A stretch of DNA of 64,000 nt from the NCBI GenBank assembly GCA_024195265.1, contig JAJLRJ010000005.1, positions 46,388,087 to 46,452,086 on the forward strand. Reading direction: 5' to 3'. Below the pieces are notes generated by a model that did no database searches, was not told where the DNA came from, and saw only the letters and a list, made by a program, of their open reading frames with translations. Position numbers and translations under genes: made by a program. This DNA is from Dendrophyllia cribrosa. Taxonomy: Eukaryota > Cnidaria > Anthozoa > Scleractinia > Dendrophylliidae. This document shows positions 1 through 9,417 of the stretch, one piece after another. Every line of letters begins with the position of its first letter. The stretch's first letter is position 1.

Positions 1-2598
1 AACCAAATCTTGGTGCACCCAGACGATCAAGTCTATCACAGGTTCCTGTGGAGGAGTAAGCCAAGCGATCCACTAACTGTGTACCAATGGCTTAGGCTGA
101 ACTTTGGCGATAAACCTGCCCCTGACATTGCAACTAACGCCATCAACACGCTCGCAAAGTTATCTCAAGCAGAGTTCCCGGAAGCGGCGAAAGAACTTCA
201 AGACCATGTGTACGTGGACGATGTCGGCGGATCTAGAGCAAGTGCAACAACAGCAAAACAACTCACCAAAGACATTGACACTATTCTCGGAGAAGGACAC
301 TTCCAGATCAAAACCTGGCATTCAAATGAAGCAGAAATTGACCAATCTAACGATCACAAGTTCACAGATCTACTTGGCCTAAGATGGGATAAACAGACAG
401 ACAAGTTTACCCTGAAAAAGAACGACCTCGACCAGCTTGATGTCCTGACAAAGAGACGTTGCCTAGGTCTTGTTGGCCAATTATGGGACCCTATCGGTCT
501 CGTGTTGCCCATAGCGATCAAGTTCAGAATTGATCTACAAGAATTGTGGACTTCAGGCTACAACTGGGACGAGATCCTACCAGTGAGCATCCAGAACCAG
601 TGGGTGGAGAATGCACTAACCATGACTCACCTCTTGGCATTTGAATTCGATCGAAAACTGAAACCAAGTCATGCAGTTGGTGTACCACAAGTCCATGGAT
701 TCTGTGACGGAGGCGAAAAAGCCTATGGTGCAGTCATTTTCCTCCGATGGGAGGATTCTTCAACAGTGTTGTCTTGGATAAGAACCCCACCGCGAAAATT
801 CAAACCCTTTGTTTCAGCAAGAGTAGCCGAGATACAAGAAACTGTCGGTGTAGAAGACTTCCGCTACATAAGATCAAAGAGTAATCCAGCTGACACTCTT
901 ACCAGAGGAACCGAGCCATCGCAACTTACACGTTGGCTAGATGATCCCACGTTCCTGCAATTGCCCGAAACCAAATGGCCCAGTTTTCAACTCGATGACC
1001 AAAGCATTCAAAGTGAAGTCTTAAAGGAAATGAAGACAACTGATAAAGCTAACGTGTCCGTGGAACACAAAGCAGCCACATGTACATCAGCAGTCAACGC
1101 CATGCCAGAACAAATCAAGAAAGAAGACACATGTAACCCTATTCTTCAACAGTTGCTGAAGACCTGTTCAACATTTCCAAAATTAAGGAGAACTCTTGCT
1201 TACGTACGCCGTTTCCCTGAGAACGCAAGAAAGAAGAATAGAAATACAGGCCCTATCACCGTCGAAGAATTGAAAGAATCTGAGAATTTTCTCTTCAAGT
1301 GGTGTCAACGTGACTTAGATCCTTCCGTTGTCGACAAGAAGTTGATTCCAAAGATGGACGAAAACGGTCTACTCCGAGCTCACGGAAGACTGGAAGATGC
1401 CACGACACTACCACAAGAATTGAGAAACCCAGTAATCCTGCCACGTGATCATCCTCTTGTCAAGTTACTACTGCGTCACCTACACAACAAGCGTAGTCAC
1501 TGTGGATACAAAAGCTTAATCCATGAGGCCAGAAGAAAGTATTGGATCGTAGGAGTCCGAAGCATGGCCAAAGCTCTCACCGCAAAGTGTATCACTTGCA
1601 GAAAACTTCGCAAGAAACCTCTTGACCAGCTTATGTGGCAGATCCCGTCTCTACGAGTGGCAGCAGGTTTCCCCCCTTTCTCCAACACCGCCATTGACAT
1701 GTTTGGACCCGTGCATATTAAACTCAATCGGAAGACACTGAAAGAAGCTCAAGTAGTTATTTTCACCTGCATGACAACAAGGGCAGTTCACCTGGAGCTG
1801 GTCACCGACAAAACGTCCGATGCCTTCTTGATGGCTTTTCGCCGTTTCGCGAGCCTGCGCGGCCACCCCAACGTTTGTTGGTCCGACTGTGGAACGAACT
1901 TTGTTGGTGCGCAAAGTTACCTAAACGAAATTATGCTGAACTGGAACATGTCCAAAATTCAAAGTGTTCTTTCTGAAGACTTCTCATGTGACTTCAAATG
2001 GCAATGGAACATCCCTAACGCAAGTCATCAGAACGGAGTCGTGGAAACCCTCATCAAGTCTGTTAGACAGAGCCTCAATGCTTCGTGCAAGGATCGACCT
2101 TTCACCGAAGAGCAATGGAGAACATTTCTCGCGGAAACAACCTATGTAATCAACGGCCGTCCGCTTTATCCAAGTTCCAACAACATCTGGGAAAGCCCGC
2201 CTATCTCACCCAACGATATTCTCATTGGTCATCATCTTCCACCTCCTCAACCAGAACCTGAAGAAAGGATCAACCCGAGGCATCTTCTGAGAAGCACGCA
2301 AGACCGAGTCAATGAATTCTGGAAGTGCTGGATGCGATACTTTGCACCAAATCTGTTACCCAGAAACAAGTGGTTCCGCACAAGAGAAAATGTTCAAGTT
2401 GATGATCTAGTTTTGGAGTTAGACCCGAATCACAAAAGGTCAAAGTGGAAGCTGGCGCGTGTCATTGTCACCTATCCAGGAAATGATGGACTAGTGAGGA
2501 AAGCAAGGATAAAGACTCAAGATGGAGAATACGACAGACCAATCCACAAATTGTGTCTTGTTGCAACAAAACAGGAACTGGATGCAAAACTTTCCTAA
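1..2598 (+). CDS. BEL/Pao LTR-retrotransposon pol, 3' part (RT, RNase H, integrase)
   Basis: The reading frame is open from base 1, so the gene enters from outside the window. Counting from base 10, the reverse transcriptase active site YVDD is at residues 68-71. An RNase H start (FCDGG, about 231) follows. The integrase has an HHCC zinc finger (HLHNKRSHCG to CITC, about 490-530) and a DDE core: D in IDMFGP, D in WSDCGTNF and E in GVVETLIK. The C-terminal domain ends with a DDLVLELD-type motif. This order and the integrase wording are those of BEL/Pao elements. The RNase H domain looks shortened: only a few dozen residues separate FCDGG from an RVAEIQE segment that should lie much further on, which suggests an in-frame deletion. 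The element would copy itself through RNA and integrate. This copy is probably inactive because of the RNase H loss. Confidence 0.85.
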   Translation, partial: NQILVHPDDQVYHRFLWRSKPSDPLTVYQWLRLNFGDKPAPDIATNAINTLAKLSQAEFPEAAKELQDHVYVDDVGGSRASATTAKQLTKDIDTILGEGHFQIKTWHSNEAEIDQSNDHKFTDLLGLRWDKQTDKFTLKKNDLDQLDVLTKRRCLGLVGQLWDPIGLVLPIAIKFRIDLQELWTSGYNWDEILPVSIQNQWVENALTMTHLLAFEFDRKLKPSHAVGVPQVHGFCDGGEKAYGAVIFLRWEDSSTVLSWIRTPPRKFKPFVSARVAEIQETVGVEDFRYIRSKSNPADTLTRGTEPSQLTRWLDDPTFLQLPETKWPSFQLDDQSIQSEVLKEMKTTDKANVSVEHKAATCTSAVNAMPEQIKKEDTCNPILQQLLKTCSTFPKLRRTLAYVRRFPENARKKNRNTGPITVEELKESENFLFKWCQRDLDPSVVDKKLIPKMDENGLLRAHGRLEDATTLPQELRNPVILPRDHPLVKLLLRHLHNKRSHCGYKSLIHEARRKYWIVGVRSMAKALTAKCITCRKLRKKPLDQLMWQIPSLRVAAGFPPFSNTAIDMFGPVHIKLNRKTLKEAQVVIFTCMTTRAVHLELVTDKTSDAFLMAFRRFASLRGHPNVCWSDCGTNFVGAQSYLNEIMLNWNMSKIQSVLSEDFSCDFKWQWNIPNASHQNGVVETLIKSVRQSLNASCKDRPFTEEQWRTFLAETTYVINGRPLYPSSNNIWESPPISPNDILIGHHLPPPQPEPEERINPRHLLRSTQDRVNEFWKCWMRYFAPNLLPRNKWFRTRENVQVDDLVLELDPNHKRSKWKLARVIVTYPGNDGLVRKARIKTQDGEYDRPIHKLCLVATKQELDAKLS

Positions 2599-3130
2599 AT
2601 CGTGCTAGAACACAGAAGTGATAGACATTGTGCTATTTTCTGACATTTCTTACAACTGAACGCTGTAACATTTATTATAGTCGTTACTCAATTAGAAATA
2701 GTTAAACATATCTAATTTCCGTACTGGGGCGGAGTGATCTGCATTTCACGCGCCTTTCGGAATGTGTATTCAAACTATCGTTTCACTTCCGCGGAGCGGG
2801 AGAAATTAAGGTGTCATTTAATATATTCATAAATATATAAAGCATGCAACTCAAGTAACGGGAAAATTGTAATTTAACCAAGCCGCGAAGTACATTTCGA
2901 CGAAAGTTACAGAAGTTAGGACCGCAACTCAACGGACTAAAGACACGGAAAAAGAAACACAAAATGTGAGTGTGTTTAATCACTGCGTGGCCGAAATGTA
3001 TAGAGAAATTTATAGTACTTTGTAAACGTTTCTATTTTTCAGTTGACTACTTCTTCAATAGTGCAAATAAACAGTCTAGTGTTAAAGTCCAGGCTGGTCT
3101 TCCCTTATTGCCGTTTCGATCGCTAACGGC
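2599..3130 (+). mobile_element. Probable 3' UTR and LTR of the BEL/Pao element
   Basis: This non-coding stretch follows directly on the pol stop codon. It has a purine-rich run (GGGGCGGAG near 2724-2732) of the kind that primes plus-strand synthesis, followed by TG, and an AATAAA signal at about 3066. The 5' LTR lies outside the window, so the LTR borders cannot be fixed by comparison. The end given is approximate. Confidence 0.35.
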
Positions 3131-4429
3131 GTACCAGACTTAGTAGTAGAAATAGAAGACACCATTCACCTCTGAGCCTAGATCTTGAGCTTGGTCTTCG
3201 GGTGGCGCGGCCATCATCGTAAAGTACTAACTTGCAAAAGACACTAGCTTTCTTGACTTCCAAATAACATTTACATGTAAACCTTCACCGACCAATAGGA
3301 AGGTGAGAGAACCCAGAATATCTAATAGGCGACGTCAATTTGAAGTGTAAATCATTGCATAATCATTGGATTCCAACAGAATATGAATAATCAAATGACT
3401 TTGAATAGACTGTACATGCATTCGTTTGTTATCAATAAATACTTTTTTTATCTTAAGTAATGTGTGGGTTTATTGTTTTAGCACGGCTGCTTTCTTTTCA
3501 GTTCAGCGGCGGTCATCTACAAAGCAAAGGACCACACTTTCTAGTTGAGACAATTTTACTCTGTGCAGCGCTATTTGTTCGGCTGACGTCTTAAAAATGT
3601 ATTGTATTCTTAACTCATTGAACAAAGAGGTGCTATTCTTCCATGCAAATTTAGTTCAGTCAGTACGTTCGCATAATTATGGCAATTGTGGAATTTTTTT
3701 GTTTTAATGTCATTACAAGTATGTTTACGACAGCATAGACGGACAGTGCGACCCTAAAATGTTCTCATTTTTGGAACTTCCGTTTGCGGTTTCAAATTTT
3801 TGGACATTTTTGCAAGGGCTAATTTTTGTAGGGAGAAATATCGAGAAGCTAAGACTAATACCTTATGAATGTACTAACGTATGGATAAACGTTAAGATAT
3901 CTGTTTGCGGTCTATATTTCAGTTTTGTTCTCAATTTGCTCTTGCCATCGGCAAAGGAAATAATTTTCAGTTTGGTTCCGTTTGGTTCTTTAGTTACAAT
4001 TCTCACTAGCCCAAATGGCTAGTGAAAGCAAAACTCCACTAACAAAAAGTGAATTTTTACTAGACTTTGGCTAGTTGGCTACCGTTAGTCTCAACACAGT
4101 ATCCCCGTCAGAATAACAAATAGCATTACTTCAGAAACCCATAAAGTGGGTTGAAACGTGTAACGCGCATTCACAGCTTCCGAATATTCATTTTTTGCTT
4201 AGCACCATATTTGGAACCTCCTCGGTCCCTCGAGATTGGAAGCAAGTTGTTCTAGAGAATTGATTGGTTAATATTTTTATCTTGATTTTCCAAATATGGC
4301 TGTAACAACTTCTTAGCAAATTGAATAATCGGAAGCTTGTTTTGAAGCGTACAAGAGACAGTTGCACGTTTCAACCCCCTTATGGGTTTCTGATTACTTG
4401 CAAAGAGCAACCTGAAATTGTGGATATCA
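3131..4429. other. Intergenic, no gene seen
   Basis: AT-rich sequence with stop codons in all frames beyond short chance ORFs. A pair of short inverted segments around a CCCATAAG...GGTTGAAACGTG motif (about 4135-4160 and 4365-4390) hints at a small old foldback element. Nothing else is supportable. Confidence 0.5.
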
Positions 4430-5705
4430 TTGATAGGCCATTTTGCAGTTGTCTTCTTAGTGTCCTGGCCTTTAAGTGGAAGCGAGGCTGAAGTTGACCT
4501 TGTTATGATACAGAGCTTGGAGCTTTTCAGATGTAAATTTACCTAGTTAGCATGAGAAAAGCATTATTAGTCCTATTCGGCCTGGGGGGGGGGGGGGGGG
4601 GGACACAAAGTGCCCACGCTAAATTTCAACATTCATAACTTCTTTAATATGTACTTAAACGCACGCCATCAACCTTTGCGACTTTTCCTAAAACTTATCT
4701 GGCAACAATTTCGTATGACAATTTTTTGATCACGTGACTTGATGTTTCCATGGCAACAAGAGTTTGCAGCCATGTTTGTTTTAGGTTGCATATTTATACC
4801 TTTGAATGAAGGAAAACAATGTTTACTGGTATAGCTTACATATTTTTACGCCATTTAGCGTTTATTTATTGGTTTTGATTAATTTTGAGTGAATTTGGAC
4901 GGTTTTTAAGAGGTTTCAAAAAATTTCAGAAATCCAAGATAGCGGATCCAAGATGGCGGCCGTATAACTAGCTACCTAATAACTACGTCATATGACGTCA
5001 TCGTTCTGTTGTGCGGACCGCAAAGGAGACAGTATTGGACGTACTATGTACCCTCTTCGTTTCATTGTCATAGCCACAATGTGCCCCCCTCCCCAAACCC
5101 AAAGCTCAGAAATTCAAAAAATGCTCAGGCTGAATAGGGTTAAAGTGCCTATCACCCCTAGAAAGTTATTTTCAGAATCAACTCTATGTACATTGAATAG
5201 ATGAATGGCAGAATATTTCTTGTTTTGAACGTCGCCTTTGTGAGTTATAGAGATTTGAATTTACAAAATGCTAATTAGATGACGTCAACCCGGGAATTTG
5301 CCATTATTTGTACGCCAATTTACAATGCGCAGTTTACAACTTGAGGTTAATTAATTTGATAAATACTAAAAAAAATCTGTGGATAGTCAATTGATTCGTA
5401 AAAAATATTACTTGGAGGTGAAAACACGTAGTTGTATAATAAATGATTCCCGGGTTGACGTCATCTAATTAGCATTTTGTAAATTCAAATCTCTATAACT
5501 CACTATCACGACGTTCAAAACAAGAAATATTTTACCATTCAACTATTCAATGTATATAAAGTTGATTCTGAAAATAACTTTCCAGGGGTGATAGGCACTT
5601 TAACATATGAAAGGCAGAAAGGCTTGTATCAAAGCAAAGTCACTTCCAGCCTCGCTTCCACTCAAAGGCACGGTCACCAAGCACACAACTGTAAAATGGA
5701 TTATA
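4430..5705. repeat. Nested inverted repeats (foldback element with a poly-G MITE inside)
   Basis: The arms at 5139-5297 and 5444-5604 are near-perfect reverse complements of about 155 nt around a 150-nt loop; both include the segment GACGTCAACCCGGGAAT. Farther out, 4445-4535 and 5610-5695 are also imperfect reverse complements (both carry a GTGGAAGCGAGGCTG segment), so the outer element is interrupted. The interrupting DNA, about 4572-5138, begins CCTATTCGGCCTG followed by 19 G and ends CAGGCTGAATAGG, which looks like a second TIR-bounded insertion into the left arm. Confidence 0.7.
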
Positions 5706-5831
5706 CAGGATGTCACCATGATCAATATTTTTTCTTTTCTTCTCTTACTCTTTCTCCTTTTTTAACTCGTGAAAACATGAAGCGTTGAACAAGTTGTTGC
5801 ATTTAGGTAAAAATTTCGCTCGATCAGCTGT

Positions 5832-6030
5832 AAACATTGAGCCTGCAATGTGTAATGGTCACCTACCTAACCCGTGGGATTGGCATTGGAGAGAGGAGAG
5901 GGTAGGGGTAAGTGGAGTAAAACTCCTAGAAGAGGGGAGGGTTGGTGAACATTGAGCCCACAATGTGTAATGGTCACCTGCTTTACACATGGGATGGCGC
6001 TAGAAGGAGGAGAGGGTGGGGAGTCGGACG
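5832..6030. repeat. Two-copy direct repeat, period about 115 bp
   Basis: The segment AACATTGAGCC(T/C)(G/A)CAATGTGTAATGGTCACCT appears at 5833 and again at 5948, each time followed by a purine-rich GGAGAGGAGAGGGT-type tract. It is non-coding. The surrounding 5706-6763 holds no gene; it includes a (TTG)n microsatellite at 6236-6259 behind CAAATAAAGCTACT, which resembles a retroelement tail. Confidence 0.6.
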
Positions 6031-6763
6031 CCGGGAATGGGGCGTCGTCGGGAGGGTCAAAAGGTGCGCAGAATCTTTTATTTTGGACATTTTGTATTCA
6101 CGAGTTAGCTCATAGGTGTCTTTGATTCAGAAAACTGATTTGCTTTGTAATTGCTTTTGCTTTTCCTTTGTAATTGCTTTTGCAGTATTGCTTTTGCAAT
6201 ACTGTAAGGATTTATAGTCATGCAAATAAAGCTACTTGTTGTTGTTGTTGTTGTTGTTGATTTGCTTTGTGACTGAAAACAAGACTTTCTTGCGTCTGCA
6301 TGTTTAATACATTTCTTTTCTCTTATCACGCTTTATGGAAGTTTGAGTTACATATTAATAGAAAACACACATTTGCCTCGGTACTTTAATCAAAACTGTC
6401 CTGTCACATGTATTAATTTCATTTTATTTCTCTGCACGTTACGAATGAAACAGTAAGGGTTTCATCCCTTTTAATCTTAAAACTTAAAGCCATCTGCGGA
6501 TACCCAAGGCCTGTCTAAGACATTTACATATAATCCCACCTGCTTTATTGTAGCGTAATAGCTTGGCATCAATACCGAATCCAACGAAAATCGGCGCCAA
6601 TAAAATACGTTTCAAATTCGGTTTGCATGAGTTGAAGTTTCTACAAATTAATATATATGCGTATCCTGTTTAAGACATTAGGCCACGTACAGATACCCCG
6701 TTTAAGACGAAAAGTGATGAAATCGGTACCCCGTTCAAGACAAACCCCCTGAAAACCATACCC

Positions 6764-7246
6764 TCTTGGGCCGCACGTCCCCGTTAAGGCAATATCTGAT
6801 TAAAAAAATACAACGCGTCCAGAATGCATGCGCTCGAATTATCTACAACGCACCAAGGTACTTCCACATAACTCCTCTACTCCAGGATCGAACTACACTG
6901 GCTGCCTGTACACAAACGCATTATCTTCAAAATTACATTGATATCTTTTAAAGCTATTCATGGAATGGCACCTCGCTACATTATGGATGTACTTTCTGTC
7001 ATGCCACCGAGCCATTACCACCTGAGTCGTAATGACAATGGTCTCCTACTCAGCCCTAAAAAATCCAACAAAAATTCACTGGGTGAGAGAGCATTTTCAC
7101 GGGCTGCGCCACAACTGTGGAACACTCTGTCTCAGGAGCTGCGTGACACAAATTCCATTGGCATTTTTGAATCGAAAGTGAAAACGTTTTTTATTTTAAC
7201 TGATAAGTCTTATCAATTCCCTAGAGTATTTTGTCTGACATTTTAG
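6764..7246 (+). pseudogene. Non-LTR retrotransposon (LINE) RT C-terminal fragment, frameshifted
   Basis: Two overlapping frames encode the C-terminal thumb region found at the end of CR1/Jockey-like LINE reverse transcriptases. The first has IQRVQNACARIIYNAP; after a frame change near 6895-6940 the second has FKAIHGMAPRYI and FSRAAPQLWNTLSQELR. The fragment is truncated at its 5' end near 6770, typical of LINE insertions. It is followed by a short 3' UTR and an (ATT)n tail at 7383-7418 next to a GGCGCGCTCTATAAA motif, which supports a LINE 3' terminus. A similar fragment lies at 33395-34192. Confidence 0.8.
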
Positions 7247-7382
7247 ATTTGACCTTTTATACAAGTATTAGGTTTTTAGTTTTTAGAATATTAACATTTG
7301 AAATTTTTTACAGCTCTTACAGGATGGCTCTTAATAATGTAAAGCGCGTTTGAATATTTTTATAGAAGGCGCGCTCTATAAA

Positions 7383-7418
7383 TTCTATTATTAGTATTAT
7401 TATTATTATTATTATTAA
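7383..7418 (+). repeat. (ATT)n tail of the LINE fragment
   Basis: A run of ATT/TTA triplets directly after the LINE 3' UTR marks the 3' end of the insertion. The following 7419-8156 holds no supportable gene, only short chance ORFs and a small hairpin around 7850-7885. Confidence 0.6.
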
Positions 7419-8156
7419 AAGTTTGTTGGGTGTTCACGATAAGGCGCGTCGTACTGTAAGACTAGAAAACTATCGTCGCGTCGATTTGCCGGGTTTTTTT
7501 TAATACCTCGTTCCGCCCCGACAAACTGGGGTCTCAAAAATCGGAATTGTCATAAATAGGGTAGGAAAATCAGAGGGCTGTTTCTTGTGTTCCGGCCGCA
7601 CCTCCTGCTCGAGCATCTGTCAAGTCTCCTACTCGTCCAGGAGGGGGGGAGGATGGTTAGAATAGCCGGCCAGGTTGGTTAAGGCGTTATGAGAAGCTGT
7701 TACGAGACAGGAGCAACCTCGTCCCCAGTGCCTTCCCAACAAAGAAAATGGCAGCGCGGAGAAATGTCTAGTGAAGGCGATAGAAATTATAACGTGACAC
7801 ATAATAAAATGTCGTCTTCTCGCAATCTGGAGCCGATCATGTTTCAAATAACAAAATACTCCAAAATTCTTGGAGTATTTCGGCAGCCAGCGGTATATTG
7901 AAGCCGCCATTTTAAACCCGGAGAAGGACCTGGGAACGAGACAGGAGTAGGATCAGTGAGCTGATGATGATTAAGTAATGATCCGCATAAGAAGGATAGC
8001 GCTGAACGGCAATGGAATGTCAAACACGATGGAATGTCAAGATTTTTCATTGTTACAACTAGTGATCTCATTGGCCTAGACTCAAAAACCGCTAAAAAGT
8101 TAAGGTTCAAGGTGCGTTTTGTCTAATTTTTTTAAGGTTTCAAGTAATTTGAGACC

Positions 8157-8161
8157 CAATC
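8157..8161. repeat. Target site duplication, left copy (CAATC)
   Basis: CAATC directly precedes the left TIR and is repeated directly after the right TIR at 25271-25275. A 5-bp staggered cut fits a retroviral-type integrase; Polintons most often show 6 bp. Confidence 0.8.
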
Positions 8162-8287
8162 AGTAGTGAGTGGGGGATGGCTCAAATACCATTTTTTGAG
8201 CCGATAAACAATTTTTCCTCACTTCGCTCGGAAAAATTGTTTATCGGCTCAAAAAATGGTATTTGAGACCATCCCCCACTCACTACT
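8162..8287. repeat. 126-bp terminal palindrome (left hairpin)
   Basis: Two arms of about 55-60 nt are reverse complements, from AGTAGTGAGTGGGGG inward through ACCATTTTTTGAGCC. They enclose a loop around CCTCACTTCGCTCGG at 8216-8230. The single strand can therefore fold into a long hairpin. The same structure, inverted, ends the element on the right. Confidence 0.88.
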
Positions 8288-8465
8288 CGAGATGTCCCTC
8301 CCTCATTTTCTGTGAGCGGGGAGTCAGTGGAGCGAACGATTTTGTTTTGGCTGCCAATTTTTGGACCACCTTTTTAAGCGGAGGGTCAAATGCGTTTTCC
8401 CCGAGCCCACCCGCAACGGCAAGCGAGGCATCACCAATTGAAGAAACAACATACCCTCCATATAT
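8162..8465. repeat. Left terminal inverted repeat of the Polinton-type element
   Basis: It matches the reverse complement of 24968-25270 with only a few substitutions and single-base indels. The outer 126 bp form a palindrome (separate entry). The inner part ends in CCATATA, so the start-proximal TATA-like motif of both terminal genes (PolB at left, the zinc-finger protein at right) is carried by the TIR itself. Confidence 0.92.
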
Positions 8466-9417
8466 GGCACAACCCCCTCAACGGCCAAGCGGGGCATCAC
8501 CAATTGAAGAAATTAAAAACCCTTATATATACGCAATGCCACAACCCCGGCGAAGACGGCGTGATGACGATCAACGCGAGCTGATTGCCTGGCTGGACGA
8601 ACAGGCACGAAATATCGAGCGGATCGAGCCTGCCGATGAGGTCGAGCCTCAAAACAACCCACCGGAGCTAGATTTCGAGCAATTTGTTCAAATCTATGAT
8701 CGGGTTGACCGCCGGATTGAACATGGCAGACGAATAATCGAGTTACAGTTTGTAAACGGGCTCGAAAACTCTCTTGTCGCCAGAATTTTGAACAAAATCA
8801 AGCAAAATGTTCACACACGGCACGCAATCAAGTTAATCTCCACAGTCAAGCTGCGAAACACCGAAACCGAGGAGTTGAGAAGTTTTTATCAAAATAATCA
8901 AACCGGGCCTTGGCTAGCCACTCTCTCCGAGACACGACAGTGGTTGCAATCTCAGGAAGAGCTTCGTCTTCAAAACGCAAGACTCAAAAGGCCTGACACC
9001 AAATGGGTTTATGAACGCACCGTCCTGCTTGAGGTCAAAGTCATTCTTGACCGACAACCCTTGCAAATAGGGCTCGGGCGGCTTCCTGATTGGATTCGCA
9101 ACAAAAGAGAAGTCATTGCTCTTGACACTTTCAACGACAATCTTTGTCTCTTTCGTTGCTTGGCTGTCCATCGAGGAGCTCGTATAGATCGTTCAACTCG
9201 CAGATCCAGAGAACTCGCGGAAAGCTTCTTCGCAGTTTATCCGGGGCTTAGAGGTCAGCTAAATTTGCGGCACCTCTCTAAAATCGAAAAGCATTTCAAG
9301 CAAGGAATTGCCGCATATTTTGTTCACCCCAATGGTGACTTCACTTTATCTCACAGCCCTGCGAATTACAACAAGGTGGGCGCTTTATCGGGATTCATCG
9401 GGCCCACTCCTTCTTGA
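8464..9417 (+). CDS. PolB N-terminal part with OTU-like cysteine protease motif (frame 1 fragment)
   Basis: The first ATG in frame is at 8464, exactly where the TIR ends; CATATATGG overlaps it. An open frame runs upstream from 8263 inside the TIR but only from a TTG. The 317-residue product has a low-complexity start (PQPRRRRRDDD), then a charged helical region. Near its end is DNLCLFRCLAVH, which resembles the D-x-x-C catalytic motif of OTU-type cysteine proteases; a candidate His lies just past the frame break, in the next frame, in HSFLI. The frame stops at 9417, while the next frame continues the same domain from about 9400, so this is the first third of one polymerase gene. The OTU assignment is an inference from the motif. 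Confidence 0.7.
   Translation: MAQPPQRPSGASPIEEIKNPYIYAMPQPRRRRRDDDQRELIAWLDEQARNIERIEPADEVEPQNNPPELDFEQFVQIYDRVDRRIEHGRRIIELQFVNGLENSLVARILNKIKQNVHTRHAIKLISTVKLRNTETEELRSFYQNNQTGPWLATLSETRQWLQSQEELRLQNARLKRPDTKWVYERTVLLEVKVILDRQPLQIGLGRLPDWIRNKREVIALDTFNDNLCLFRCLAVHRGARIDRSTRRSRELAESFFAVYPGLRGQLNLRHLSKIEKHFKQGIAAYFVHPNGDFTLSHSPANYNKVGALSGFIGPTPS

Noticed and set aside
8263..8463. Coding extension of PolB and of the right-end zinc-finger protein into the TIRs
   Set aside because: No ATG in the left frame before 8464, and the start-proximal motif lies at the TIR border. The open frame is just the TIR sequence.
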